From contig JAITCL010000053.1 in NCBI GenBank assembly GCA_031283105.1, forward strand, positions 1 through 45,100: 45,100 nucleotides of DNA, in the 5' to 3' direction. The position numbers and the translations under genes are program-made. Every line of letters begins with the position of its first letter. The stretch's first letter is position 1. Of this stretch, positions 8,890-16,354 are shown piece after piece. This DNA comes from Treponema sp. GTDB taxonomy: Bacteria; Spirochaetota; Spirochaetia; Treponematales; Breznakiellaceae. Under the pieces are notes generated by a model. The model saw nothing but the letters and a program-made list of their open reading frames with translations. It was not told where the DNA came from and ran no database searches.

Positions 8890-8917
8890 GGTTATCTCCT
8901 TCATTAAGATCATAAGT

Positions 8918-8945
8918 ATTATACACTCATATTTTAAACTTTCAA
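8918..8945 (-). promoter_or_regulatory. Promoter of the exported MBL hydrolase
   Basis: Minus-strand -35 TTGAAA (8940-8945) and consensus -10 TATAAT (8918-8923) with a 16-bp spacer. The predicted leader is about 22 nt and carries the AAGGAGAT ribosome site, so this is a conventional leadered promoter. Confidence 0.6.
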
Positions 8946-8947
8946 TT

Positions 8948-9400
8948 TCAATTTTTGAGCAGTTTTACCAGAATGCGATCCAGACTGTCGGCAAAGGCTT
9001 TACGCTCCTTCTTGCCGTAATTTGCCGTCCGTTCCACACCCAGGCCGTTTTCGGCAAGACCTACCGTAAAATTCCGCAGGGACAGCAGTTCGTTGATGCT
9101 GTCACGGGAAAAGACTTTCCCCCGGTCGTCAATGACGGCAACGTCTTTTTCCAGAAGCCGCTTTGCCAGAGCGATGTCGCGGCTAATGGCAAGGTCTCCC
9201 GGTTCGGCCAACTCTACGATGCGGTTGTCGGCGGAGTCGTCCCCGGGCGGGCAAATTTCCATAGTAATATTTTCCCCGCTGATTCCCGGTACGGGGCGGT
9301 TTGCGGCAAATACCGCCGGTATCCCCCGCCGCCGGGCGGTACGCAGGGTCAGTTCCCGCGCATCCCGCGGGCAGGAATCGGCATCGACAAAAATTTTCAT
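8948..9400 (-). CDS. yaiI: YaiI/YqxD family protein (UPF0178, DUF188)
   Basis: A 150-residue protein with the family hallmark start KIFVDADSCPRDARE, an internal DLAISRDIALAKRLLEKD block and a VIDDRGKVFS segment. The family has a PIN-like nuclease fold with conserved acidic residues (visible D6, D8 and others), but its physiological substrate is not established. Its ATG overlaps the manA TGA by 4 bp, so it is translationally coupled and is the last gene of the infC-to-yaiI run. Confidence 0.9.
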   Translation of the reverse strand: MKIFVDADSCPRDARELTLRTARRRGIPAVFAANRPVPGISGENITMEICPPGDDSADNRIVELAEPGDLAISRDIALAKRLLEKDVAVIDDRGKVFSRDSINELLSLRNFTVGLAENGLGVERTANYGKKERKAFADSLDRILVKLLKN

Positions 9401-10596
9401 TGCGGCACCGATGCAATATACAGGGTGAAATGTCCCTGTAATATCAGGGGGGGGGTATCGCCGGCGGCGGGGAAAAAAGCCGATTCTCCCTGTTTAAGAA
9501 CCGTGCCGGAAACAGAAACCTCCCCCTCGGTAACAATGCCTATTGAAGCGCTTTGGGCAAACGCTTCCGGCAATGATACCACGCCGCCGGTACCGCGCAT
9601 CACCGTAAGGGAAAATTCCTCGCAGGGGGCCGGGTAAGTGAAGCAGGAAAAATTTGTTTCCGGTTTATTAATCTGCGGTTTTAAGGGATTAAAGTCCAGC
9701 GCCTTCATCAATTCAGGAATATCAATATGTTTTGAAGTAAGCCCCCCTCTCAGCACATTGTCGGAATTTGCCATTAACTCTACGCCAAAACCCTGAATGT
9801 AGGCATGGAGAACCCCGGCTTTCAAAAAAAATGCCTCGCCCGGTTCAAGGCGGAAAACATTCAGGTAAAGGGGCGCTATCACCGCCGGATCGCCGGGGTA
9901 GAGCCGGGCAAAATTCCGCATAAGTTCCCATTCGCAATTTTTCGCGCCGTTAACCGAAAGTATAAATTCCGTCAGCGCATTTTTGACTGCCGGAGAAAAG
10001 TTAAAAAGAATTTCAAGAAAATTCCGCAGGGCAGTAATAGGATTCGGTGTTTCAAGCGACTGCAATAATGGGGCAAAACCTTCGCGTACCGGGGCGGACG
10101 CTGAATCGAGAAAAAGGGCAAAAAGCCGCCGTATTTCATCGGGACTGCGAAAGCCGCACATACCGGTAAAGGGCGTAAGAGCGCAGATTATTTCCGGCTT
10201 GTGGTTTGAATCCCGGTAATTGCGATGGGGGGCGTCGTGCGCCAGTGCGATCTTGTTCTCCCGTTCAAAGCCTTTACGGGCTTGAGTCAAATTCGGGTGA
10301 ACCTGAATCGACAGCGGCTTTTCCGCGGCGATCAGTTTGAGAAGAAAGGGAAGAACGCCGTACCGCTCCGCTGTTTTTTCCCCCAGATAACGGCGGGGAT
10401 CGCGGGCGATAAATTCCCCCAAACTCATTTCACCTGACGGCAGACTGACCAGTGAAGGAGAACCGGCATGGCTGCCCATCCACAGTTCCGCGCATGGTTC
10501 GCCATTGTTTGCGAATCCCATTAACCGGGGAATAAAATCCGGTGAACCCCAGTCATAATGTTTAATCTGATTGCGGAGTTTATAAAAATTAGCCAT
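9397..10596 (-). CDS. manA: Class I mannose-6-phosphate isomerase
   Basis: A 399-residue type I phosphomannose isomerase that interconverts mannose-6-P and fructose-6-P. It shows YDWGS near residue 14, CAELWMGSHAGSPS near 34, the zinc-ligand segment SIQVHPNLTQA near 92, and HKPEIICAL near 126. The C-terminal cupin contains a C9 tract (9447-9455 as plus-strand G9). The ATG at 10596 overlaps the zapA stop. This start gives the family N-terminus and avoids an upstream TTG extension. Its position after cell-division genes suggests operon growth rather than a functional link. Confidence 0.93.
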   Translation of the reverse strand: MANFYKLRNQIKHYDWGSPDFIPRLMGFANNGEPCAELWMGSHAGSPSLVSLPSGEMSLGEFIARDPRRYLGEKTAERYGVLPFLLKLIAAEKPLSIQVHPNLTQARKGFERENKIALAHDAPHRNYRDSNHKPEIICALTPFTGMCGFRSPDEIRRLFALFLDSASAPVREGFAPLLQSLETPNPITALRNFLEILFNFSPAVKNALTEFILSVNGAKNCEWELMRNFARLYPGDPAVIAPLYLNVFRLEPGEAFFLKAGVLHAYIQGFGVELMANSDNVLRGGLTSKHIDIPELMKALDFNPLKPQINKPETNFSCFTYPAPCEEFSLTVMRGTGGVVSLPEAFAQSASIGIVTEGEVSVSGTVLKQGESAFFPAAGDTPPLILQGHFTLYIASVPQ

Positions 10597-10981
10597 GAAA
10601 CATCTGGTCAATACGGGCCATAATATTCTGCACGATGCGGTTCAGTTCCTGTGCCTCGGCTGCCCGCTGTTGATCATCCTGCGCCTGTTTTTCTTCGACC
10701 TGTGTTTTTATTTTGTTAATTTCATCACAGAGCAAAAAGCCGGTAAGAATTGCCACTTTCAGCGGGTCTTTCATGCCGGAAATGCCCTGGGTATTTACAA
10801 CGGCAACCTGGTACTGCGCCAAAACCTCGTCCAGATAGGCAGGGTCTTCGCTGGCTGTAATGGAAAAATTTGCGCCAAGAACGTTAATCAGCAGATCATG
10901 CGGGCCGGTTTTTGGCTCCGCCTGAGCTTCGGGCGGGGAGATTTCAAACTCTGTTTCCGGCAGGGGCATATTCACCGCCAT
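10589..10981 (-). CDS. zapA: Cell division protein ZapA
   Basis: A 130-residue protein. The central part (about residues 28-95) matches ZapA: LLINVLGANFSITASEDPAYL, then KDPLKVAILTGFLLCDEINK, followed by a coiled coil rich in Gln and Glu. ZapA binds and bundles FtsZ filaments at the Z ring. A Pro/Glu-rich N-terminal extension of about 25 residues precedes the domain. It lies 9 bp after a longer coiled-coil gene, an arrangement that suggests the two proteins act together in septum assembly. Confidence 0.85.
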   Translation of the reverse strand: MAVNMPLPETEFEISPPEAQAEPKTGPHDLLINVLGANFSITASEDPAYLDEVLAQYQVAVVNTQGISGMKDPLKVAILTGFLLCDEINKIKTQVEEKQAQDDQQRAAEAQELNRIVQNIMARIDQMFHG

Positions 10982-10990
10982 TTTCCTTGC

Positions 10991-11488
10991 CTAAAATATA
11001 TCCAACTCCCCGCCTTCTGTCGCAGCGTCATCGGTTGCGTTTTCCAGGGGATCGGAAATATCGCCCCCGTCTTCCGGCGGGGAATTTGCGGAATCCGGCA
11101 AGGCCTCGGCGGAGGCTTCCGGTATTTCAAAACAGGTTTGCCCGTTACCGGAACCGTCGGCTTCTTCAACAGCCGCAGTCTGCGACGACTTCGCCGGTTC
11201 TTTGACGGCGGATTTTGTATCTCGCAGACTTTTTTCTATTGCTTTTTCAAACTTGCTCAGCCTGTCCAGCGCGGAAAGAATCCCTTCTTCTATCCGGTTT
11301 TGATCTTCCTTGAAACCCATGACCAGAACCTCAAGCTCATCAATCCGTTTTTGATAGGATTCCAGTCTTGTGTGCAATTCCGTTTCCTGCCGGTGCAGAA
11401 TGGTGTTTTCTTTAGCCAACCGCTCAACATAATCAACAGCCTTTGCGACTTTTGTTTCCAGCAGTTTGACTTGCTCAAGATTTATCAT
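10991..11488 (-). CDS. Coiled-coil protein, probable cell-division partner of ZapA
   Basis: A 165-residue protein starting with MINLEQVKLLETKVAKAVDYVERLAKEN. Residues 1-95 are a continuous heptad-repeat coiled coil, with a ZapB-like opening (VKLLE.KV..AVD...RL..EN.IL). The tail from about 100 on is acidic, low complexity and probably disordered, ending in GGELDIF. Such a short acidic C-terminal hydrophobic tip resembles protein-docking peptides. It sits between rplT and zapA on one strand. I infer a Z-ring accessory role from the coiled coil and neighbour only. Confidence 0.6.
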   Translation of the reverse strand: MINLEQVKLLETKVAKAVDYVERLAKENTILHRQETELHTRLESYQKRIDELEVLVMGFKEDQNRIEEGILSALDRLSKFEKAIEKSLRDTKSAVKEPAKSSQTAAVEEADGSGNGQTCFEIPEASAEALPDSANSPPEDGGDISDPLENATDDAATEGGELDIF

Positions 11489-11509
11489 GTGTCCCCTCCC
11501 TTTTACTTT

Positions 11510-11869
11510 TTACGCCCCCAGCGCGGTTTTTACTTTGGCAACAACCGCCTTGAAAGCCGGAACATCTTCTACCGCAAGATGCGCCAGAGCCTTCCGGTTG
11601 ATGATTATCCCCGCCTTGTCAAGCCCGGCGATAAACCGGGAATAGGAAAGCCCTTCCTCGCGGCAAGCGGCGTTAATCCTGATTATCCACAATTTGCGAA
11701 AATCGCCTTTCCGGTCCCGCCGGTCCCGGTACGCATAAAACAGGGCTTTGGTAACCGCGTCTTTGGCGGTCTTATAGTTTGAGTGCCTGCGCCCCCAGAA
11801 ACCCTTTGCCTGTTTGAGTATTTTTTTTCGGTGTTCCTTTCTTTTGGAACCGTCAACTGCTCTTGACAT
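11510..11869 (-). CDS. rplT: 50S ribosomal protein L20
   Basis: A 119-residue L20 of standard length: basic N-terminus with [20 protein letters not shown] near residue 9, then [18 protein letters not shown] near 46 and [11 protein letters not shown] near 75. It binds 23S rRNA early in 50S assembly and in many bacteria represses its own operon. A strong hairpin sits just upstream in the rpmI-rplT gap. AGAGGT precedes the ATG. Confidence 0.97.
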   Translation of the reverse strand: MSRAVDGSKRKEHRKKILKQAKGFWGRRHSNYKTAKDAVTKALFYAYRDRRDRKGDFRKLWIIRINAACREEGLSYSRFIAGLDKAGIIINRKALAHLAVEDVPAFKAVVAKVKTALGA

Positions 11870-11885
11870 TGTTAACCTCTACTTT

Positions 11886-11905
11886 GCGCAGCCGCATGGC
11901 TGCGC
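11886..11905 (-). promoter_or_regulatory. GC-rich hairpin in the rpmI-rplT gap
   Basis: GCGCAGCC and GGCTGCGC (8 bp perfect) flank a 4-nt loop, about 17 nt before the rplT start. No U-run follows, so it is not a terminator. It could be an L20 regulatory structure or a processing site. Confidence 0.4.
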
Positions 11906-11930
11906 TCCTCAATTTGATTCTGAAGCCGCC

Positions 11931-12131
11931 TTAACCATAGGGCAGCATTTGTTTTCTGATTGCCGGTACATTGTCATCGGAGAGAATCCCCGCATGGCGC
12001 AGATTCCGTTTCCGCTTGGTAGACTTTTTGGTCAAAATATGGCGAAGGTTCTGCTTCTTGTATTTGACCTTGCCGGTACCGGTAAAACTAAAGCGCTTTG
12101 CCGCGCTTTTTTTGGTTTTCATCTTGGGCAT
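11931..12131 (-). CDS. rpmI: 50S ribosomal protein L35
   Basis: A 66-residue L35 with the family start [14 protein letters not shown] and the [16 protein letters not shown] block. I placed the start at MPKMKT (12131) rather than one codon earlier because that is the invariant family N-terminus. It lies between infC and rplT, the universal order. Confidence 0.96.
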   Translation of the reverse strand: MPKMKTKKSAAKRFSFTGTGKVKYKKQNLRHILTKKSTKRKRNLRHAGILSDDNVPAIRKQMLPYG

Positions 12132-12178
12132 CATGCCACCTCTGCAATAATAAAATTCTTATGCCGCATATCGGCATT

Positions 12179-12697
12179 TTACTTTTTGGACTTGGGACTC
12201 AATACCATAGACATAAACCGGCCTTCCATTGCCGGCGGTTTGTCCAGTATATATTCTCCCTCAATCCGCGCAAGAACATCTTTGAGGACATCAAGTCCCA
12301 GTTCGGTATGCGCAAGCTCACGTCCCCTGAACCGGACTGTAACCTTGACTTTGTTGCCTTCCGCAAGAAATTCCTTTATGTGCTTTGACTTGAAATCCAG
12401 ATCGTGATCATCAATCTTTGGCTGCATCCGAATTTCTTTAAGTTTAAGGAGCTTCTGCTTCTTCTTTGAATCCCGAACCTTTTTTTCGTTCTCGAATTTG
12501 AACTTACCGTAATCCAGGATTTTAACTACCGGCGGAACCGCCTGTGGGGCAACTTCCACCAGATCCAAACCCATTTCCCGTGCGATTTCAAGCGCATCCT
12601 GGGTCGTCATAATCCCCTGGCGCTCTCCGCCGTCCTGAATAAGACGGACTTCCCGCACCCGAATTTGTTCATTAATCCGTAAATCCTTATCCGACAA
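12179..12697 (-). CDS. infC: Translation initiation factor IF-3
   Basis: A 172-residue IF-3 with both domains: N-terminal [16 protein letters not shown] and [11 protein letters not shown], linker [20 protein letters not shown], and C-terminal [17 protein letters not shown] with [12 protein letters not shown]. It binds the 30S subunit and enforces start-codon choice. The start is TTG at 12697 preceded by GAGGAGGT, an unusual start codon. In other bacteria infC uses a rare start (AUU) to regulate itself because IF-3 discriminates against it; a similar feedback is plausible here. It heads the operon running to yaiI. Confidence 0.95.
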   Translation of the reverse strand: MSDKDLRINEQIRVREVRLIQDGGERQGIMTTQDALEIAREMGLDLVEVAPQAVPPVVKILDYGKFKFENEKKVRDSKKKQKLLKLKEIRMQPKIDDHDLDFKSKHIKEFLAEGNKVKVTVRFRGRELAHTELGLDVLKDVLARIEGEYILDKPPAMEGRFMSMVLSPKSKK

Positions 12698-12779
12698 CTG
12701 ACCTCCTCATTGGTTTGTTGGGAAACCACCCGAAATTTAACAGCCGGTTCAACGGGGCAGAATCGGCTATTCAGGGTAT

Positions 12780-12807
12780 ATTCTAGCAAATTCACAGATT
12801 TTGTCTA
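12780..12807 (-). promoter_or_regulatory. Promoter of the infC operon
   Basis: Minus-strand -35 TAGACA (12802-12807) and -10 TAGAAT (12780-12785), spacer 16 bp. A leader of about 75 nt follows before infC, long enough for regulatory structure. The -35 lies close to the divergent DUF2314 gene start. Confidence 0.5.
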
Positions 12808-12852
12808 GTGGGTATATTGTTTTTCCCCTTGAACCTTGTTATTTTAATAACC

Positions 12853-13359
12853 ATGCCCCTTCTTTTGGCATGCGCTATCCTATTGTTTTCCTGCCAAAAA
12901 TCATCTGACCAGACTGCGCCTCAGGAGCCCGCCACAACGATAACCATGCAGGCAGAGCAAACCGATGAAAAAATTCTGCAGATAGCGGAAGATGCCCGGA
13001 ATACCCTGCCCGGATTTTTCCGGCAGTTAACCAGGGCGAACGCAAAAGAAGAACATTTTAGCATAAAGTACCCGTTTACGGCGGATGACGGCAGCGGCGT
13101 CAACATGGAACAGGTATGGCTTACCGGCATTCATTTCAAAAATGGCATATATTACGGCTTTCTTGCTAGCGCCCCCCGGCATTTAAGCGGCATGAAAAAA
13201 GGCGACAAGGTAATGTTTGATACGGATACCATTACCGACTGGATGTATGTCCGGGGCGGCAGAATTATTGGCGGCGATTCGATTAAATACCTTTTGGAAA
13301 AAATACCCGAAGACCAGCGCAGTGACGAAGAGCGGGAATTATTGCGTATGCTTCATTGA
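12853..13359 (+). CDS. DUF2314-domain lipoprotein
   Basis: A 168-residue protein from this ATG, 183 from a GTG at 12808. A hydrophobic N-terminus ends in LLFSC, a lipobox-like site, so it should be membrane anchored outside the cytoplasm. Residues 50-150 match DUF2314: FSIKYPF, EQVWLTGIHFKNGIYYGFL, KKGDKVMFDTDTITDWMYV, GGRIIGG. The family's biochemical role is unknown. It is divergent from infC. No Shine-Dalgarno is seen for either start; I prefer the ATG because the GTG would overlap the infC promoter. Confidence 0.75.
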   Translation: MPLLLACAILLFSCQKSSDQTAPQEPATTITMQAEQTDEKILQIAEDARNTLPGFFRQLTRANAKEEHFSIKYPFTADDGSGVNMEQVWLTGIHFKNGIYYGFLASAPRHLSGMKKGDKVMFDTDTITDWMYVRGGRIIGGDSIKYLLEKIPEDQRSDEERELLRMLH

Positions 13360-13522
13360 CGAACGGAGCGAGGTCGCGGCCGTGCTTGCACGGACATGAC
13401 CGAGCGAGTGAGGAACCGAAGGGTTCAATACCCTGCGGCTTGCCGCAGAAGGCGCCGTAGGCGCCGGGCTTGCCCTGTGGTATTGATACCCTTCATTGAC
13501 AAGCCCTGCGGTATTATACCCT
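13360..13522. repeat. Palindrome-rich spacer with two ~30-bp tandem units between convergent genes
   Basis: The gap holds a run of small perfect inverted repeats: CCGTGC-TT-GCACGG (13380-13393), CTGCGGC-TT-GCCGCAG (13433-13448) and GGCGCC-GTA-GGCGCC (13451-13465). Two imperfect direct units of about 30 bp follow (13470-13500 and 13501-13530), both ending CCCTTCATTGA. The same CTTCATTGA closes the DUF2314 gene (13351) and the thrC end (13521). It may act as a bidirectional terminator or be a dispersed repeat. Confidence 0.5.
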
Positions 13523-14836
13523 TCATTGAAAATGGCGGGCAATGATTCCTTCAAAAGCGTCAAGGTTGGGGGAAATAACGGCGGCAGGTTCGATTTTTTG
13601 TTGAAGGGACTGCATTTCCGCTACGGTTTCGCCGGTTACCTTGCGGATTAATTCCGCTTCCCGCGCATAGTGTCCGGTTGCGAGAACCACGGTATGCACA
13701 TTTCCTTTCCAGTCCAGACCGGCGGCTGTCTGTTCGGCGGCGGCAAAGGCAACGGCGGTATGTGAATCAATGTGCAGGTGGTATTTTTTCCAGACACGTT
13801 CCATAGTTTGCAGGGTAAGTTCATCGTCAATAGAAGCCGGGTGTACTATGTTGCGCATAACAGCCGGAGCCTCCCGGTAAAATGATTCAAGGCGGCTGAA
13901 GTTTAAGGGAATACTTACATCAAGCGCGGGAGAATTGGTTTTTATCAAAGGACGGGGGGTAAATGTTCCGCCTTTGATAAAATCCCCCAGGACATTGTTG
14001 GAATTCATGGCGGCGATAAAGCCGTTCACCGGCATACCAAATTTCCATGCGTACAGACCGGAGATAAAGTTGCCGAAGTTCCCGCAGGGAACGCTGAACG
14101 CAAGACCGCCTGAAATATGTTTTTTTATTTTGATAAACGCATACAGGTAATAAAAAGCCTGAGGCAAAAGCCGCCCCGGATTAATCGTATTGGCGCTGGT
14201 AATATTATAGCGGGCGGCAAATGCGCGGTCGTTGATTGCCTCATTTACGAGGCGCTGGCAATCGTCAAAGGTTCCCTGTACCTGAATGGGAATAATGTTG
14301 CCGCTGGCAAAATCGCCGTTGGGAACAATGGCCGTTAGCGGTTCTGCCGGATATATCAGCACAGCGCTTATTCCCTTTCTTCCGCTAAAAGCATGGGTCA
14401 TTGAAACCCCGGTATCGGCAAGGGCGGCGGCTAGGACAAGAGCGGGCGACCCTGCCGGCGGAGAATCTTTGTGCAATTCTTCCAGCACGGCGGCAAGAAA
14501 GGCGATGCCAAAATCTTTGTAATGCCCTGTGGGGCCTTTGCACAAATTCAATAATGAATAATCATCGTCCAGCCGGATAAGCTCCGGTTCAAAATTAAAG
14601 GCGCTTTCCGCAACACGGGACGCGGAAAGTGGATTAAGCCCGCCCTCCAGCAGACTGGGCGCCACCGCCGCCACCAGTTCAGAAAAACTGGTTTCTTCAT
14701 TCATGTACAAAAAAAGCTGCCGTATGTCCATCGCCCTGTCAGGGACATAAAGCCCCCCGTCCGGAGGCAGACAGTGAAGAACCACATCTCTGAATGAGAC
14801 TAAAGATGCGTCTGAATTGGTGGAACGAAACTGCAT
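13523..14836 (-). CDS. thrC: Threonine synthase
   Basis: A 437-residue PLP enzyme making threonine from O-phosphohomoserine. It shows LPPDGGLYVPD near residue 24, the PLP-lysine segment GPTGHYKDFG near 105-114, and the fold-type II block SVPCGNFGNFISG near 245. It ends within the repeat-rich spacer. The ATG lies 6 nt after a -10-like TATTAT with no Shine-Dalgarno, a likely leaderless gene. No other threonine genes are adjacent. Confidence 0.95.
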   Translation of the reverse strand: MQFRSTNSDASLVSFRDVVLHCLPPDGGLYVPDRAMDIRQLFLYMNEETSFSELVAAVAPSLLEGGLNPLSASRVAESAFNFEPELIRLDDDYSLLNLCKGPTGHYKDFGIAFLAAVLEELHKDSPPAGSPALVLAAALADTGVSMTHAFSGRKGISAVLIYPAEPLTAIVPNGDFASGNIIPIQVQGTFDDCQRLVNEAINDRAFAARYNITSANTINPGRLLPQAFYYLYAFIKIKKHISGGLAFSVPCGNFGNFISGLYAWKFGMPVNGFIAAMNSNNVLGDFIKGGTFTPRPLIKTNSPALDVSIPLNFSRLESFYREAPAVMRNIVHPASIDDELTLQTMERVWKKYHLHIDSHTAVAFAAAEQTAAGLDWKGNVHTVVLATGHYAREAELIRKVTGETVAEMQSLQQKIEPAAVISPNLDAFEGIIARHFQ

Positions 14837-14842
14837 GAATAA

Positions 14843-14871
14843 ATAATACCGGAAACAGTATTTTTTTTGAA
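14843..14871 (-). promoter_or_regulatory. Promoter of thrC, leaderless type
   Basis: Minus-strand -35 TTCAAA (14866-14871) and -10 TATTAT (14843-14848), spacer 17 bp. Six nucleotides separate the -10 from the thrC ATG, so transcription should begin at or next to the start codon. Confidence 0.5.
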
Positions 14872-14970
14872 GTCCGGTTCCGGCATTATATTTTGCTGAT
14901 AATACCTGTATAAAATATATGTACTATAGATATAAGGAGCGTGTGGACAAACGTCAATCATTATTCTACA

Positions 14971-15825
14971 ATGTTTTTAATGGAACAAGACCTGCCTGAT
15001 GAATCTCAGCATATCCCCTGGCATCCCGCTTTTGTAGAAGCACTGCAAATGGAACTACAGGACTACGAGGACGTGCTTGAATTTCATCCCGAATATCAGC
15101 TAACTTCCGAACCTTTACGGATAGACTGTGTGGTCATTAAAAAAGCAAAAGACGTTGTAATAAAGAAAAACATCGCCGTTATATTCCGTGAATGGAACCT
15201 GCTGGAATATAAAAGCCCCGATGATTATATATCGGTCGCCGATTTTTACAAGGTCTACGGCTACGCCTGCCTGTACGCTTCGTTTCAAAAGGTTCCCATA
15301 ACAAGTTTGACGGTATCCTTTATAGAAAGCCATTACCCCCAAAAACTGCTTGACCATTTAAAAAATGAGCGTAATTATACGGTTGCGGAAACCGGCGCCG
15401 GGATTTATAATATAAGCGGAGACATACTGCCGATACAGGTCATCGACAGCCGCAAACTGTCTGCTGATGAAAACCTGTGGCTAAAAAGCCTGAGTAACGA
15501 GCATGACCGTTTTACGATTGACTGGATAGACAAAGAAATAAACAAGAAGGGCAAAATAGTACGGTTACAGGCGTATTTATATGCAATAATATCGGCGAAT
15601 CCCGAAGCTGTGAAGGAGGCAATAAAAATGGGCAATAAGTTTGATGAAGTAATAGAAGAGACCGGATTGGCTGCCAAATGGGAAGCCAGAGGCAAGGCCG
15701 AAGGTGAAGAACGCAAAGCGTTTTCCATTGCTCAAAACATGGTCAAATTGGGCCTTCCTGTTGAAACTGTTATTTCCGCCACGCAGATTGACCCTGAAAA
15801 AGTAAGAACGCTGTATCAGCGGTAG
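14971..15825 (+). CDS. Rpn-family PD-(D/E)XK nuclease / transposase-like protein
   Basis: A 284-residue protein of the recombination-promoting nuclease (Rpn) type that is expanded in some treponemes. It shows PWHPAFVEALQMEL near the start, RIDCVVIKK near residue 43 and LEYKSPDDYISVADFYKVYGYA near 70-90, where D and E-x-K form the nuclease core. A helical C-terminus contains GKAEGEERKAFSIAQNMVKLGL, typical of the family tail. Rpn proteins cut DNA and promote RecA-independent recombination; the cellular role here is unknown. AAGGAG (14934-14939) lies too close to a GTG at 14941 and too far from this ATG, so the start is uncertain. Confidence 0.8.
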   Translation: MFLMEQDLPDESQHIPWHPAFVEALQMELQDYEDVLEFHPEYQLTSEPLRIDCVVIKKAKDVVIKKNIAVIFREWNLLEYKSPDDYISVADFYKVYGYACLYASFQKVPITSLTVSFIESHYPQKLLDHLKNERNYTVAETGAGIYNISGDILPIQVIDSRKLSADENLWLKSLSNEHDRFTIDWIDKEINKKGKIVRLQAYLYAIISANPEAVKEAIKMGNKFDEVIEETGLAAKWEARGKAEGEERKAFSIAQNMVKLGLPVETVISATQIDPEKVRTLYQR

Positions 15826-16354
15826 ATTAAAATACACAGCGGGTTGCCCTTTTTTATGGTGTCACCTTTTCCTTGCCTTTCCCCAAAAAATACATTATTA
15901 TTACAATTAAAGGCGGATAAGTATATGCCCACAGCGGGAAGAACCACACTGACAGTGAATTCTTATACAACTAATAGTGTGAGTTTTAGGGGCTTAAAAA
16001 CCCTGAATTCCACTGTTTATACCCTGCCCCCCCCCCCCCGATAAGTAATAGCACAGCTTTAAGCTGTAATGAATTTATTGGTGAGGAAACATGGCGTTAT
16101 TTATATTCATATATATCAAAAAATCATTTGTCAAATAATTTTTCTGAAACTGTTTCTAATTATATTTATTGGTTTAATGAATCAAATATCAGATTAGAAT
16201 ATATTTATGAGAATAATGTATTAACAGGGATAAGTTTATTGGATAAAAAAAATAAAAGAATAATTATTAACATTAATGAATAATAGCCCAACGGCATATA
16301 ACCGGATATAGGCGGCTCGCGGCTCCTGAAACGGATAAGAGAACATTTTTCTCG
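15826..16354. other. Intergenic remnant region with a C13 tract
   Basis: No complete gene is visible in these 529 bp. A perfect C13 homopolymer lies at 16027-16039. Upstream, one frame (from 15844) is open into the tract and stops just after it at TAA 16042-16044. The frame one base away is open from 15990 to TAA 16281-16283 and, after the tract, reads like a real A+T-rich protein end. Changing the tract to 14 or 11 C would join the two frames. Beyond 16283 I see only short spacer sequence. Confidence 0.5.
15990..16283 (+). pseudogene. C-terminal coding remnant downstream of the C13 tract
   Basis: An open frame with no start codon. It reads through the C tract into NSTALSCNEFIGEETWRYLY, then an Asn/Tyr/Ile-rich stretch ending in RIIININE. 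Composition resembles the small exported proteins at 28818-30635 and not the neighbouring core genes. Without a recognised family I treat it as a broken gene, or as the off-frame part of a length-variable gene. Confidence 0.35.

Noticed and set aside
8642-9637. 331-residue plus-strand open frame across MBL, yaiI and manA
   Set aside because: Antisense to three genes with clear family motifs.
10595-11782. 395-residue open frame antisense to zapA and the coiled-coil gene
   Set aside because: It is rich in Phe/Gly/Arg in patterns expected from reverse reading, and it overlaps several certain genes.
13360-13522. CRISPR array
   Set aside because: The repeats are only two adjacent imperfect units with no unique spacers and no cas genes.
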